Below, one piece after another: positions 19,847-29,294 of a stretch of 63,436 bases of DNA. Under the pieces are notes generated by a model. The model had not been told where the DNA came from. It did no database searches and saw nothing but the letters and a program-made list of their open reading frames with translations. Every line of letters begins with the position of its first letter. The first letter of the stretch is position 1. Source of the DNA: Alphaproteobacteria bacterium GM202ARS2 (GTDB taxonomy: Bacteria > Pseudomonadota > Alphaproteobacteria > GM7ARS4); NCBI GenBank assembly GCA_014323835.1, contig JACONH010000007.1, positions 1 through 63,436 of the forward strand, written 5' to 3'. Position numbers and translations under genes: made by a program.

Positions 19847-20377
19847 CTACCGATAATCGTGCTTCTTTGCTTGCATGACCGCTTCATCGATAAAACGTTT
19901 ATTACGCATCGGCTCATCGATGTCACGGAACACCACACGAGACCCACCCGTGCCGGTCATCTCCAACGTGCCATAGCCCAAAATACGACCCATAACCGAT
20001 TGATTGATGTCCACCGTCTCCACCTTAGACAAACGCATCTCGTCCGTCTCCCGACGAATTAAGCCCTCCTTGTAAATGACACGATGATCCGTCAAGCCCA
20101 TATGCACCGTCAACCAACGAATAAAAGAATGTAGAAACTCCCATACACCCCACCCCACCAAAAATAAACCACCATAAGAAATAACCCATTCACTCACTAA
20201 CACCATGCCCACGTCCCCCCTCAATAAAGGCGAAAAAACACCAGACACAAACAAAATATCCAAAACGATGCCCGCACAAACAAACAGACTCGGCGTCAAC
20301 CACAACGCCCAACCGCTCAATGAATGAAGAGCAACAATCTTCTCTTCACTGGTGACAACTTCTTCAATATAACCCAC
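19847..20377 (-). CDS. bPH2-domain (DUF304-like) membrane protein
   Basis: 176 residues: two hydrophobic helices (about residues 25-80) followed by a bacterial PH domain with the family's HRVIYKEGLIRRETDEMRLSKVETV and GYGTLEMTGTGGSRVVF strands. Start chosen as GTG at 20377 because GAGAGG lies six bases upstream; the frame can be read from a TTG at 20422 without such support. Function of the family is unknown; YdbT/YdbS-like proteins are membrane-associated. It leads the operon with the HEPN/MNT pair, and its close spacing (7 bases) suggests co-expression. Confidence 0.8.
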   Translation of the reverse strand: MGYIEEVVTSEEKIVALHSLSGWALWLTPSLFVCAGIVLDILFVSGVFSPLLRGDVGMVLVSEWVISYGGLFLVGWGVWEFLHSFIRWLTVHMGLTDHRVIYKEGLIRRETDEMRLSKVETVDINQSVMGRILGYGTLEMTGTGGSRVVFRDIDEPMRNKRFIDEAVMQAKKHDYR

Positions 20378-20495
20378 AACACACCTCTCAATCGTTAAAA
20401 TCCCCCCTTGCAATGCGAACAAGATACATTAGTATACCACAAAGACGTAACCTCAAACTGAAAAACACGTCTGACCTCTTTGACCCCACTTTTAC

Positions 20496-20885
20496 ATGAC
20501 CATGCGTTTTCCTCTTTCTTTTCTCGTTCTTGTGCTTGCCGTTGTCTCTCTTGGCAGTTGCGGCAAAGAGATGCGCCAAGCCGTTGGCATCGATAAACCC
20601 GAAATCGACAGCGACGTGACTCGCGTGCCGCCCCTGACTCTGCCGCCCGAGTTTACGCTCCGTCCGCCCAAAGACGGCTCTGCGCCGACAGCCAAACAAA
20701 TCAAACGGAGCCAACGCGCACAAAAACGCCCCAAAAGAGCCGCGCGACGCTCCGCAACAGAAAAACAACAGCAACGCCGCAGCACCATACCCACCTACCG
20801 AGACGCCGACACACAACACATCCCGCAAGATTGCAAAAAAGTCGTCCTCGACTCCAACGGACAATACGTCTGTGAAGACTCATGA
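20496..20885 (+). CDS. DUF3035/BamF-like lipoprotein
   Basis: 129 residues with a signal sequence and lipobox (LGSC, Cys22), so probably anchored in the outer membrane. The TRVPPLTLPPEFTLRPP stretch matches the DUF3035 signature of alphaproteobacterial lipoproteins described as BamF, an accessory of the BAM outer-membrane protein assembly machine. The middle is strongly basic (KRSQRAQKRPKRAARR). The stop overlaps the next start as ATGA. In related genomes this gene directly follows lspA; here 4.4 kb of accessory genes separate them. Confidence 0.78.
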   Translation: MTMRFPLSFLVLVLAVVSLGSCGKEMRQAVGIDKPEIDSDVTRVPPLTLPPEFTLRPPKDGSAPTAKQIKRSQRAQKRPKRAARRSATEKQQQRRSTIPTYRDADTQHIPQDCKKVVLDSNGQYVCEDS

Positions 20886-22264
20886 ACGCTGCGTATTTAC
20901 GTGTCTGTTTGATTGTGCTTGCTCTTTTTCTTCATCCCGCCCCCGCCGCGTCCGAGGCTCCAACGTCCGTTTTTCGACCACAGACATTCGTCCTCGATAA
21001 CGGCATGCAGGTGGTCGTCATAGAAAATCACCGTAGCCCCGTCGTCGCACAGATGGTCTGGTACAAAATCGGCGCCGCCGACGAAGAAGCAGGAAAATCA
21101 GGACTCGCACACTTCTTCGAACACCTCATGTTCAAAGCCACAAAAAGCATCCCCGCCGGCGAATTCTCCAAAATTGTCGCACGACACGGCGGCAGAGACA
21201 ACGCCTTTACCTCGCAAGACTACACCGCATACTTCCAATCCGTGCCCAAAAACACCCTAGAGACCATCATGCGCCACGAAGCCGACCGCATGCGCAACCT
21301 CGTCCTCACCGATGACACCGTCTACCCCGAAAGAGACGTCATCATCGAAGAACGCAAACAAAGAGTCGACAACGACCCCGCATCAATTCTCGATGAAGCC
21401 GTCTCCGCAGCACTCTACACCAACCACCCCTACGCTATCCCCATCATCGGATGGCAACACGAAATCGAAAAACTCACCACCGCCGATGCTATCGACTTCT
21501 ACAACAAACACTATCAGCCCCGCCACGCTATCCTAATTGTCAGCGGCGACGTCACCGCCACCGAAGTCAAAACCCTCGCGGAAAAATACTACGGCGTCAT
21601 TCCTAACAATGACAGCACCAGCGAAGTTTCTCCCAGCCCCGCTGTGCGCGACCGCACGATATCGCCGCCGCGCTTTGCCCAATCCTACGTCAAACTTGCC
21701 GACCCACGAGTGCAACAAGAAAAATGGCAACGGCTGTGGGTCATGCCCAGCATCAATCACGCAACCCAACGCACCCCCGACGAAGTCTATGACCTGCTGG
21801 CAGAGATTCTCGGCGGCAGTAGCACATCGTTCCTCTACGGACGACTGGTGCGAGAACAAAAAGTCGCAACCAGCGTCTACGCCTATTTCTCGAATGCCCT
21901 CGACTACGATACATTCGTTGTCGGTGCCCTGCCCGCACCGAATGTGTCCCTCGAGCAACTGGAACAAGCCGTCAGTGATGCCCTACAAGCATTCCTCGCT
22001 GAACCCATCGATAGCCGCATGCTGAAACGAATCAAAAACCAATACCTCGCCCAAGCCATCTTCGACCGAGATAGCCTGATAGGGCCCGCTATGATTCTCG
22101 GACACGCCCTCGTGCTCGGCAGAACCATCGCTGATGTGGAACGCTACCCCCAGAAAATTAACCAAGTCACACAAAAAGCCATCGCACAAGCCGCACAGGA
22201 ACTCTTAGGCACCATCCAACCCCTCACTGCATGGCTACAAAAACAAGACCCACCACCGCAATGA
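20882..22264 (+). CDS. M16 family zinc metallopeptidase (catalytic subunit)
   Basis: 460 residues with an N-terminal signal peptide ending near PAASEA, so an exported protease. The inverted zinc motif is intact: His77-Phe-Phe-Glu80-His81, with the third ligand Glu expected in the ETIMRHEADRMRNL segment. Two M16 domains are present. It overlaps both neighbours by four bases. The paired downstream gene lacks the motif, so the two should form the usual active/inactive heterodimer that degrades peptides in the periplasm. Confidence 0.93.
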   Translation: MNAAYLRVCLIVLALFLHPAPAASEAPTSVFRPQTFVLDNGMQVVVIENHRSPVVAQMVWYKIGAADEEAGKSGLAHFFEHLMFKATKSIPAGEFSKIVARHGGRDNAFTSQDYTAYFQSVPKNTLETIMRHEADRMRNLVLTDDTVYPERDVIIEERKQRVDNDPASILDEAVSAALYTNHPYAIPIIGWQHEIEKLTTADAIDFYNKHYQPRHAILIVSGDVTATEVKTLAEKYYGVIPNNDSTSEVSPSPAVRDRTISPPRFAQSYVKLADPRVQQEKWQRLWVMPSINHATQRTPDEVYDLLAEILGGSSTSFLYGRLVREQKVATSVYAYFSNALDYDTFVVGALPAPNVSLEQLEQAVSDALQAFLAEPIDSRMLKRIKNQYLAQAIFDRDSLIGPAMILGHALVLGRTIADVERYPQKINQVTQKAIAQAAQELLGTIQPLTAWLQKQDPPPQ

Positions 22265-23658
22265 ACGCCCCACATCTATATTGCACCCCACGCAAGCCCC
22301 CTCACGCACCCCGCTCGCCTCGTTTTGTCTTTTTTGTTTTTTCTGTCCTGATGTCCGTTACGCCGTTTTTTCCCCCCCTGGTAACACCCGCCTTTGCCGA
22401 GCCAACGGTGCCCACTGCTTTAACTATCCAAGATGTCACCAGCAAGCAAGGCATCGAGGCGTGGCTGATTGAAGATACGTATCTGCCGATTGTCTCCCTA
22501 GAGTTCGCGGTCGAGGGCGGTAGTGCCTTTGACCCGAAGGGCAAAAAGGGGCTCGCCTTGTTGACGATGCACCTTTTAGACGAAGGGGCGGGTGCGTTCA
22601 GCAGCCAAGAATTCCACGAGCAACTGGAAGAACACAACGTATCGTTGTCGTTCTGGGCATCGAAGGATTGGCTACGGGGCAGCCTGAAGGTGCTGAAAAA
22701 GGATTTGAAGAAAGCCCTCGAGCTGTTTGTGTTGGCGACAACGAAGCCTAACTTCGACAAGGACTCCATCGAGCGTCTCAAGAAACAAAAGCGGGCAACG
22801 ATACGTTCTCGGCAGGAAGACCCTGCTTCTCTGGCGCAACTCGGTTGGTTCGAGCGGGCTTTTCCTGAGCACCCTTATGGCGTGCCGGTGATTGGCACCG
22901 AGGCGGATCTTGCTAACATCACGCGCACGGACATACAGGCATACTTTGCCGATGCTTTTAATCGTGAGGCGTTGACGGTGGCGGCGGCGGGCGACATCAC
23001 GCCTGAAGAACTGGGCGACGTGCTGGATACGCTGTTTGGCGGGTGGCAAAAGACCACGACACGCCGTCTGGCTGACATCAAAAAGCCGGCTTTGCCTGAG
23101 CCGACTTTGCATGTGATTGACACGGACATTCCGCAGACGACTGTGTATTTTGGCAGAAAGGGCGTGGCGCGCAACGACCCCGATTTTTATGCTTATCATT
23201 TGATGAACTACATTTTTGGGCAGGGCAGCTTTAGTTCTCGGCTGATGGAAGAGATACGGGAAAAGCGCGGGCTTGCCTATGGCGTGTCGACGTTCAGCTG
23301 GGACGGCTATGCGGTGCCGTTGTTGCAGGGGCGGTTGGCGACATCAAACGAGCGGGTGCACGAGAGCATCGATATTTTGCGGCGGGAAACGCAAAAAATG
23401 GCAACGAAGAAAGTTAGCCAAGATGAACTGGATGATGCCAAGACGTATGTTATCAATAGCCTGTATTTGAATCTGGTGCGGACATCGTCATTGGCGGGCT
23501 TTGCGTTGAACTTGCAACTGGACGATATAGCGAAAGACTACCCACAAAAAAGACAAGTGCTGTTCGAGAACGTGACGCTGGAGGACATCCAACGAGTCGC
23601 CCGTGACGTGCTGGAAGGTCAATGGTTGATTATTGCTGTTGGCAAACCTGAGCTGTGA
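22261..23658 (+). CDS. M16 family peptidase homologue, non-catalytic partner
   Basis: 465 residues with a signal peptide (hydrophobic FVFFVFSVLMSV, cleavage near TPAFA). At the position of HxxEH the sequence reads LALLTMHLLDEG, so zinc-binding residues are missing. The conserved substrate-binding segment EKRGLAYGVSTFSW is kept, which is the pattern of the inactive M16 partner. The start ATG at 22261 overlaps the preceding stop (ATGA). Base composition switches here: the preceding gene is C-rich on the coding strand, this one is G-rich. Confidence 0.92.
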   Translation: MNAPHLYCTPRKPPHAPRSPRFVFFVFSVLMSVTPFFPPLVTPAFAEPTVPTALTIQDVTSKQGIEAWLIEDTYLPIVSLEFAVEGGSAFDPKGKKGLALLTMHLLDEGAGAFSSQEFHEQLEEHNVSLSFWASKDWLRGSLKVLKKDLKKALELFVLATTKPNFDKDSIERLKKQKRATIRSRQEDPASLAQLGWFERAFPEHPYGVPVIGTEADLANITRTDIQAYFADAFNREALTVAAAGDITPEELGDVLDTLFGGWQKTTTRRLADIKKPALPEPTLHVIDTDIPQTTVYFGRKGVARNDPDFYAYHLMNYIFGQGSFSSRLMEEIREKRGLAYGVSTFSWDGYAVPLLQGRLATSNERVHESIDILRRETQKMATKKVSQDELDDAKTYVINSLYLNLVRTSSLAGFALNLQLDDIAKDYPQKRQVLFENVTLEDIQRVARDVLEGQWLIIAVGKPEL

Positions 23659-23751
23659 TGGTAGACTTAATGGATACCTTCTCAAAAGATAACACCTCTT
23701 AGTCCTCTTTATAAGCCTTGGGAATATCCCTGTCGTCACAGAAGGGCATCA

Positions 23752-26700
23752 TTGCCCCATGGTGCGAAATCGACTATTGAGAACACTCGCCGTTCCTCGA
23801 ATATTAAAGGAATTAATGACCTCCGCCGTCAAGTGGATACATGGCGCGGCGATGACCTCTATGCTGGTGTCAGCAAAACGACTCGCACGCTTTTGCGTCA
23901 CTGGTTTTGTAGCGACCACACGATAGAACGTCCTGATGGCACAGGCTATCCTTTTCATTATTACTTTTGTCAACGGGAAGCCATTGAGACGCTGATTTAT
24001 CTGATAGAAGTGTGCGGTGTTAACAATCTGTATAATCTCATAGAACATCAACACCAGAGCCAAGCTGTTTGGTCTGAGCCATCCCCTGGCAAGCCTTTGA
24101 TATTCAATGATAAAGAAGGGGCTCGTCCTGCCCTGCTCGATGACAACACGCCACAAAGTATCGAAGCCCTCGGCATTGACCCCGATAATGACAAGTGGGG
24201 GCGTTATGCGTTCAAAATGGCAACAGGGAGCGGTAAAACCAAGTGCATGAGTATGGCTCTTGTCTGGAGCTATTTTCACGCCTTGTTTGAGCCCGATTCA
24301 CCGATGACAAAGCATTTTCTTGCGGTTGCTCCGAGTCTGACCGTGTATGAGCGTCTACGACAGGACTTTTACCCTGAGGACGGGCGCGATATTTTTCAGA
24401 CCGACCCGCTTATCCCTCGAGAATGGAAGCACCACTGGCATTTATCGGTGTGCTTGCAAGATTCTGCTTTATCCTATTCTGTTACAGATGATACGGGTAT
24501 GCTTTACCTTACCAACATTCATCGATTACTGCCCTCACGTAAGAGCGATGATACGCGGGAAGGCATCGATGTTTTGGGCAAAGCACCGCCATCTTCTACG
24601 CGTAAAGCCATGCGTGACAGTTTCCACGAGAGTTTATTTTCTCTTAAACGGCTCATGGTATTGAACGATGAAGCCCACCACGTATGGGATCCTGATTCAG
24701 CTTGGAATCAAGCCCTAAGAACCATTCACGACACCATCTACGACCGACAAGAACGCCAACCCCGTAGCGGTATTATTGCCCAGCTGGATTTTTCTGCCAC
24801 ACCAAAAGACAATAAAGGCAACCTGTTCCGTCATATTATCTGTGACTCGCCCTTAAGCGAAGCCGTCGATGCGGGTATTGTCAAAACCCCTATCATTGGC
24901 GAGTCGAAAGAGCTCAAGCATGATAATCACGACGACGCGGCGATACGCTATCACCACCACCTAACCCTTGGCTACCAACGTTGGCTTAAAAGCAAAAAAG
25001 AGTGGGAAAAATGTGGTGTCATACCCCTGATGTTTGTCATGTGTGAAAACACCGATGCCGCGAATCAAATCACCAACGTCCTTAATGCCGATAAGAACTT
25101 TGCCGACCTCAACGGCAAAGTCATTAACCTACACACCCGCCTAAAAGGCAGAATAAAAAAAGTCGGCACAGGAGAAAACCAACGCTTGGAATTCATCGAA
25201 AAAGAAAGCGGTATCTCCGATGAGGATTTACGTCAGTTGCGCCAACTGAGCCGAGACCTCGATAGCCCGCAAAGCCCCTATCGCTGTATTGTCTCGGTGC
25301 TGATGCTACGGGAAGGCTGGGACGTGCGCAACGTCACCGTCATTGTGCCGTTGCGTCCCTATACGGCAGAATCACGAATTCTCCCTGAGCAAACCTTAGG
25401 GCGGGGCTTACGCCGTATCCTGCCTCACCAAGATGTCGAGGAAACTGTTGTTGTCATTGATCACCCGCGCTTTGTTGAAATTTATGATGAAACGATGGTG
25501 CAGGAAGGCTTACCTTTCACAGTCCAGAGTCTCAATAAGGTGCGCCCAACCACAATTACTATTTACGTCGATGAGAAAAACAAAGATACGCAAGCCCTCA
25601 ATATCACGATTCCACGCACCAAAGGTGCTTACCAGGAAAACAAGAAGCCCCGCTCTCTTACAAAGCAAGACGTCGACCAAGCATGCAAACAAAGCGGGTT
25701 TGCCCCGCTTAAGCTTGGCAAAAAACGCAGTGACGTTGTTAATTATCAGGGATACCACTATCTCACGCGAGAACTGGTGGAAGAAATGAAACTGCACATG
25801 CCCCTACTCAATCAGGGAATAACCGGGGCTATCAGTTTTTATAAACGGGAGCTGCGACTCGCGTGCGGTCACTTGCCAGATTTTGCATGGATTGCCCCGC
25901 ATATAAAATACTTTGTCACCCACCATCTTTTTGGCAAACCTATCGCTGAGACCAACGCCCAGCTCAGTGTCCGCTTAGGCGATGATGATGTGCGGGAAAG
26001 TATCCTGCGCGTGTTTGTGCCTTTGGTGAATGAACGATACTATCGACCAAACCCGCCCACCTTCAACACATCTAATGCGTTAAAAAGCTATCGCCCCTAT
26101 CAAGCCAGTTACAGCGAAAAACGCCCGGCTATCCCTGGCAAGAAAACGCTGTTTAATTTGGTTCCGTGTGATTCTAGCCTCGAACAACGCTTTGCCCAGT
26201 TTATCGATGGTGCTAGCGATGTGGTTGCTTTTGCCAAAAACGCGGGACCGCAAGCCTTGCATGTTAACTACTTTAACCGCTTGCGCCGTCCTTGCATTTA
26301 TATACCCGATTTTATTGTCCGTCTCGATGATTCAAGGTGCGTCTTGGTCGAATTGAAGGGACAAGAAGACCGTGACGTTGGGCTCAAGGTCGACGCAGCA
26401 GAGTCTTGGTGTAAGATTATCTCGAAGGCAACAAAAACACCATGGCAATTCCTTTATGTTCCTGAGCACGTGTTACAGGCAGCCAAAACCGCGCGCTTGG
26501 CTATGCTGATGTCGACCTGTGATACCTACAAAAAGGAACTCCTCGAAGAAACAAAAAACAAAAATGCAACGCAACGTCTGCCCTTCGATGCGCCTCTCGA
26601 TAATCAACGGGGCGAAACCTTTTACAACAAAAAACGCATGGCTGCCCTTTCCCCTAGAGGCACAAAAGCCGCGTTAGATGCCTATGACCTCTATGATTAT

Positions 26701-27237
26701 CTCAACAACAAGGAAGACACCGACAGCTATGCCCCTGCCTTTCAACCGCTTTTGCTTCCTCTTGACCATGTCGCCGACAAGATTATCATCGCCAGCATTA
26801 GACGTCACTTACCCGACCACCCGCAAGAAGTGAGAATGTTCTATGACCAGAGCTTGTATCATGCCAAAGATAAAAAGGAGGAAGGATTCATTAAAAAAAT
26901 TAGGATGGGCTTGTTCTATGGCAATTTTCATTCGGCATTAGGGATTCTTTCTACCTGTATCGATTATGCCTTAAACCGTGAGACAGAAAGGGAGGGTGTG
27001 CTGATGGCTTTACAACACAGCTTGAAACCCGTTTTAACCAATAAACGCACGTTGTGGTGCCTACAGAGCGTTAATCACTTCCGCAATCACTATGTTGCCC
27101 ATTATAGTGGCAAAGCAAAACCGACTGAGGAACAAGTCAAGTGGATGCTACGCTTATGGGTGGAAACTCTGGGCATACTGGAAACACTGTTAGGTGACCT
27201 GACAAGAGAAATAAACAAAGCGCAACAATACCGATGA
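23752..27237 (+). CDS. Type III restriction enzyme, Res-like helicase-nuclease, with extra C-terminal HEPN-like region
   Basis: 1161 residues. SF2 helicase motifs: Walker A MATGSGKT (156-163), DEAH (306-309), DFSAT near 347, then the second RecA domain with VSVLMLREGWDVRNV and EQTLGRGLRR. A PD-(D/E)XK nuclease follows: YIPDFIV near 850 and VELKGQ near 868. Residues about 1030-1161 form an additional helical tail with RNHYVAHY (Arg1111-x5-His1117), resembling a HEPN RNase motif; this tail is not needed for a Res subunit. Start is TTG at 23752 with AAGGG five bases upstream; no ATG fits. The stop overlaps the methyltransferase start (ATGA). The order Res before Mod is the reverse of classical type III loci. 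Confidence 0.88.
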   Translation: MPHGAKSTIENTRRSSNIKGINDLRRQVDTWRGDDLYAGVSKTTRTLLRHWFCSDHTIERPDGTGYPFHYYFCQREAIETLIYLIEVCGVNNLYNLIEHQHQSQAVWSEPSPGKPLIFNDKEGARPALLDDNTPQSIEALGIDPDNDKWGRYAFKMATGSGKTKCMSMALVWSYFHALFEPDSPMTKHFLAVAPSLTVYERLRQDFYPEDGRDIFQTDPLIPREWKHHWHLSVCLQDSALSYSVTDDTGMLYLTNIHRLLPSRKSDDTREGIDVLGKAPPSSTRKAMRDSFHESLFSLKRLMVLNDEAHHVWDPDSAWNQALRTIHDTIYDRQERQPRSGIIAQLDFSATPKDNKGNLFRHIICDSPLSEAVDAGIVKTPIIGESKELKHDNHDDAAIRYHHHLTLGYQRWLKSKKEWEKCGVIPLMFVMCENTDAANQITNVLNADKNFADLNGKVINLHTRLKGRIKKVGTGENQRLEFIEKESGISDEDLRQLRQLSRDLDSPQSPYRCIVSVLMLREGWDVRNVTVIVPLRPYTAESRILPEQTLGRGLRRILPHQDVEETVVVIDHPRFVEIYDETMVQEGLPFTVQSLNKVRPTTITIYVDEKNKDTQALNITIPRTKGAYQENKKPRSLTKQDVDQACKQSGFAPLKLGKKRSDVVNYQGYHYLTRELVEEMKLHMPLLNQGITGAISFYKRELRLACGHLPDFAWIAPHIKYFVTHHLFGKPIAETNAQLSVRLGDDDVRESILRVFVPLVNERYYRPNPPTFNTSNALKSYRPYQASYSEKRPAIPGKKTLFNLVPCDSSLEQRFAQFIDGASDVVAFAKNAGPQALHVNYFNRLRRPCIYIPDFIVRLDDSRCVLVELKGQEDRDVGLKVDAAESWCKIISKATKTPWQFLYVPEHVLQAAKTARLAMLMSTCDTYKKELLEETKNKNATQRLPFDAPLDNQRGETFYNKKRMAALSPRGTKAALDAYDLYDYLNNKEDTDSYAPAFQPLLLPLDHVADKIIIASIRRHLPDHPQEVRMFYDQSLYHAKDKKEEGFIKKIRMGLFYGNFHSALGILSTCIDYALNRETEREGVLMALQHSLKPVLTNKRTLWCLQSVNHFRNHYVAHYSGKAKPTEEQVKWMLRLWVETLGILETLLGDLTREINKAQQYR

Positions 27238-29159
27238 CACAAGAAAAAAAACCATCCTGGGGACCGGATAACCCGCACCCGCTGTCACAGAAAAAAGCCG
27301 AGTTCGTCTGGGAGGGCAAATATGATGTCTATGGCAAACGCTATCAACCGAATAGAGCGAAACTTGTGCTACCGCTACAGAAAGTAGAAAGCATCGATGA
27401 GCCACGCCAACGCTTAGAGACCCCGATACAGAGGGGCGAGACTGCGTCTATGTTCGATGAGAGTCTGACGTATGATGATTTTCGTAACCTGCTTGTCTGG
27501 GGCGATAATAAAATTGCTCTGGCGACGCTGTATGAAAAGTTTGCCCGTAAGGTAGACCTGATTTATATCGACCCGCCTTTTGATGTGGGGTCTGATTTCT
27601 GTGCCAAACTCGCTGTTGGTGACGAGGGGGAACAATTAGAAAAGCAACAATCTTTGATGGAGACTGTCGCTTACCGCGATACATGGGGGGAAGGCACGGA
27701 TTCGTATCTAGGCATGCTAGCTGAACGATTTGTGCTCGCCCGTGACCTGCTAACAGAACGTGGTAGTTTTTATCTACATTGTGACCAACGTGTTGTTGGC
27801 TACATAAGACTGATATTGGATGAAATTTTTGGAAAGGACAATTTCAGAAATGAAATTATATGGTGCTACACTGGCCCTTCAAATACAAAAGAGTATTTTC
27901 CAAGAAAGCATGACTCCATTCTAGCTTACGCAAAAACAAAAGATGTCATATTCAATTCTGATTCGGTACGTTTACCTTATAGTGAATCCTTTGCTAAGAG
28001 GCGATTGTACACAGAAGGAACATCAGGAATTACTGGAGGCTACGCTGAAAAAGGAAGAACAGATGAAGAAGTAAAAAAGGAATTTAGCAAAGGTAAGTTA
28101 GTTGAAGACTTCTGGACGGATATACCCGCTGGAGGACAAATATCGCAAAAAGAACGACTCGGCTACCCTACACAAAAACCTGAGAAGCTGTTAGAGCGTA
28201 TTATCAAGGCATCGAGTAACGAGGGGAGTTTGGTATTGGATTTTTTTTGTGGTTCCGGGACGACTCTGGCGGTAGCGGAAAAGTTAGGGCGGCGGTGGAT
28301 TGGCTGTGATTTGGGGCGGTATGCTATTCATCAAACCCGCAAGCGTTTGATTGGTGTTCAGCGTGAGTTGTATGAGAAAAAGGCGCGCTATCGTCCTTTT
28401 GATGTATACAATCTTGGGCGTTATGAGCGGCAGTGGTGGTTGCAAGCCCGTGGGCATCATGGTGAGGCAGACCATCGCCGCGTGGTCTTAGAGTTCTTTC
28501 AAGCGGTGCCTTATAGCGAACCGCCGTCGCTCTATCTGCATGGGCATAAAGACGAAAGTGCTGTTTACGTCCATTCTGTTGCTTCCTCTCTCGACAATGA
28601 TACCTTAGATAAGATAGCCGAGGCAGCAGAGGCTTTGAAAATACGCCAAGTCTATTGTCTAGCGTGGGAGTTCACAATGAACATCAAGCAACGCATCGAA
28701 AGCTTGCGTGCCAAGCATAACGTCTCGTTACGCTTGAAGTATATCCCAAGAGAAATCATGGAAAAAAACTACGACTCCAAAAACCCACCCGTCTTTTTTG
28801 ACGTAGCCTACATCGAAGCCAAAACCCTTACAACAAAACACGAAGGCAAAAAAGCATGGAACGTGCAACTGACCGATTTCATCCCGAGCCTCGAGGAAAT
28901 TTCACCAAAAGAGCTGGAACAAGCAGGGCAACGCAATCCCTTTGACTTCATTGACTTTTGGGCTGTCGACTTCGACTGGCAGGAGACTCGCCCTTTCAAT
29001 CATCACTGGCAAGCTTATCGCACAACCAAAGACCGCAAGCTGACTCTCACCAGCACACGAGATTACATCTACAGCGACACCAACCCGCACACTATCTGCA
29101 TCAAAGTCATCGACATCTTCGGCTGCGACACATCAACAACCTTGAACATTAAGCCGTGA
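27234..29159 (+). CDS. Type III DNA adenine methyltransferase (Mod-like)
   Basis: 641 residues, beta-class order: catalytic motif DPPF (113-116) precedes SAM motif I (LDFFCGSGTT, about 333-342). The region between them, which determines target specificity in Mod proteins, is encoded by visibly AT-rich DNA (about 27790-28200), while flanking parts are GC-richer, suggesting exchange of the recognition domain. The C-terminal 250 residues are a family-specific region (RYERQWWLQARGHHGEADHR). It should methylate one strand of an asymmetric site and, with the upstream Res protein, restrict unmodified DNA. The final 420 bases switch to C-rich codons. Confidence 0.9.
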   Translation: MTQEKKPSWGPDNPHPLSQKKAEFVWEGKYDVYGKRYQPNRAKLVLPLQKVESIDEPRQRLETPIQRGETASMFDESLTYDDFRNLLVWGDNKIALATLYEKFARKVDLIYIDPPFDVGSDFCAKLAVGDEGEQLEKQQSLMETVAYRDTWGEGTDSYLGMLAERFVLARDLLTERGSFYLHCDQRVVGYIRLILDEIFGKDNFRNEIIWCYTGPSNTKEYFPRKHDSILAYAKTKDVIFNSDSVRLPYSESFAKRRLYTEGTSGITGGYAEKGRTDEEVKKEFSKGKLVEDFWTDIPAGGQISQKERLGYPTQKPEKLLERIIKASSNEGSLVLDFFCGSGTTLAVAEKLGRRWIGCDLGRYAIHQTRKRLIGVQRELYEKKARYRPFDVYNLGRYERQWWLQARGHHGEADHRRVVLEFFQAVPYSEPPSLYLHGHKDESAVYVHSVASSLDNDTLDKIAEAAEALKIRQVYCLAWEFTMNIKQRIESLRAKHNVSLRLKYIPREIMEKNYDSKNPPVFFDVAYIEAKTLTTKHEGKKAWNVQLTDFIPSLEEISPKELEQAGQRNPFDFIDFWAVDFDWQETRPFNHHWQAYRTTKDRKLTLTSTRDYIYSDTNPHTICIKVIDIFGCDTSTTLNIKP

Positions 29160-29194
29160 CAATACGCATCGCCCCCGATTAAAAAACAATGTAT

Positions 29195-29251
29195 AATACT
29201 TTAAGTATTACAGAAATAATTGTTGCATTATCACTCGTTTATAGGTATAAT
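29195..29251 (+). promoter_or_regulatory. Promoter with upstream palindrome for the first GIY-YIG-like gene
   Basis: A near-perfect inverted repeat AATACTTTAAGTATT lies at 29195-29209. Twenty-one bases from its centre starts a sigma70-type -35 box TTGCAT (29223-29228), then exactly 17 bases, then a perfect -10 box TATAAT (29246-29251). The palindrome would be centred near -56, a position typical of activators. The same design is found upstream of the second paralogue. Confidence 0.72.
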
Positions 29252-29294
29252 AAGCATCACCCAGTCCGGCAACCACAAACAACAGGAGCATGCT

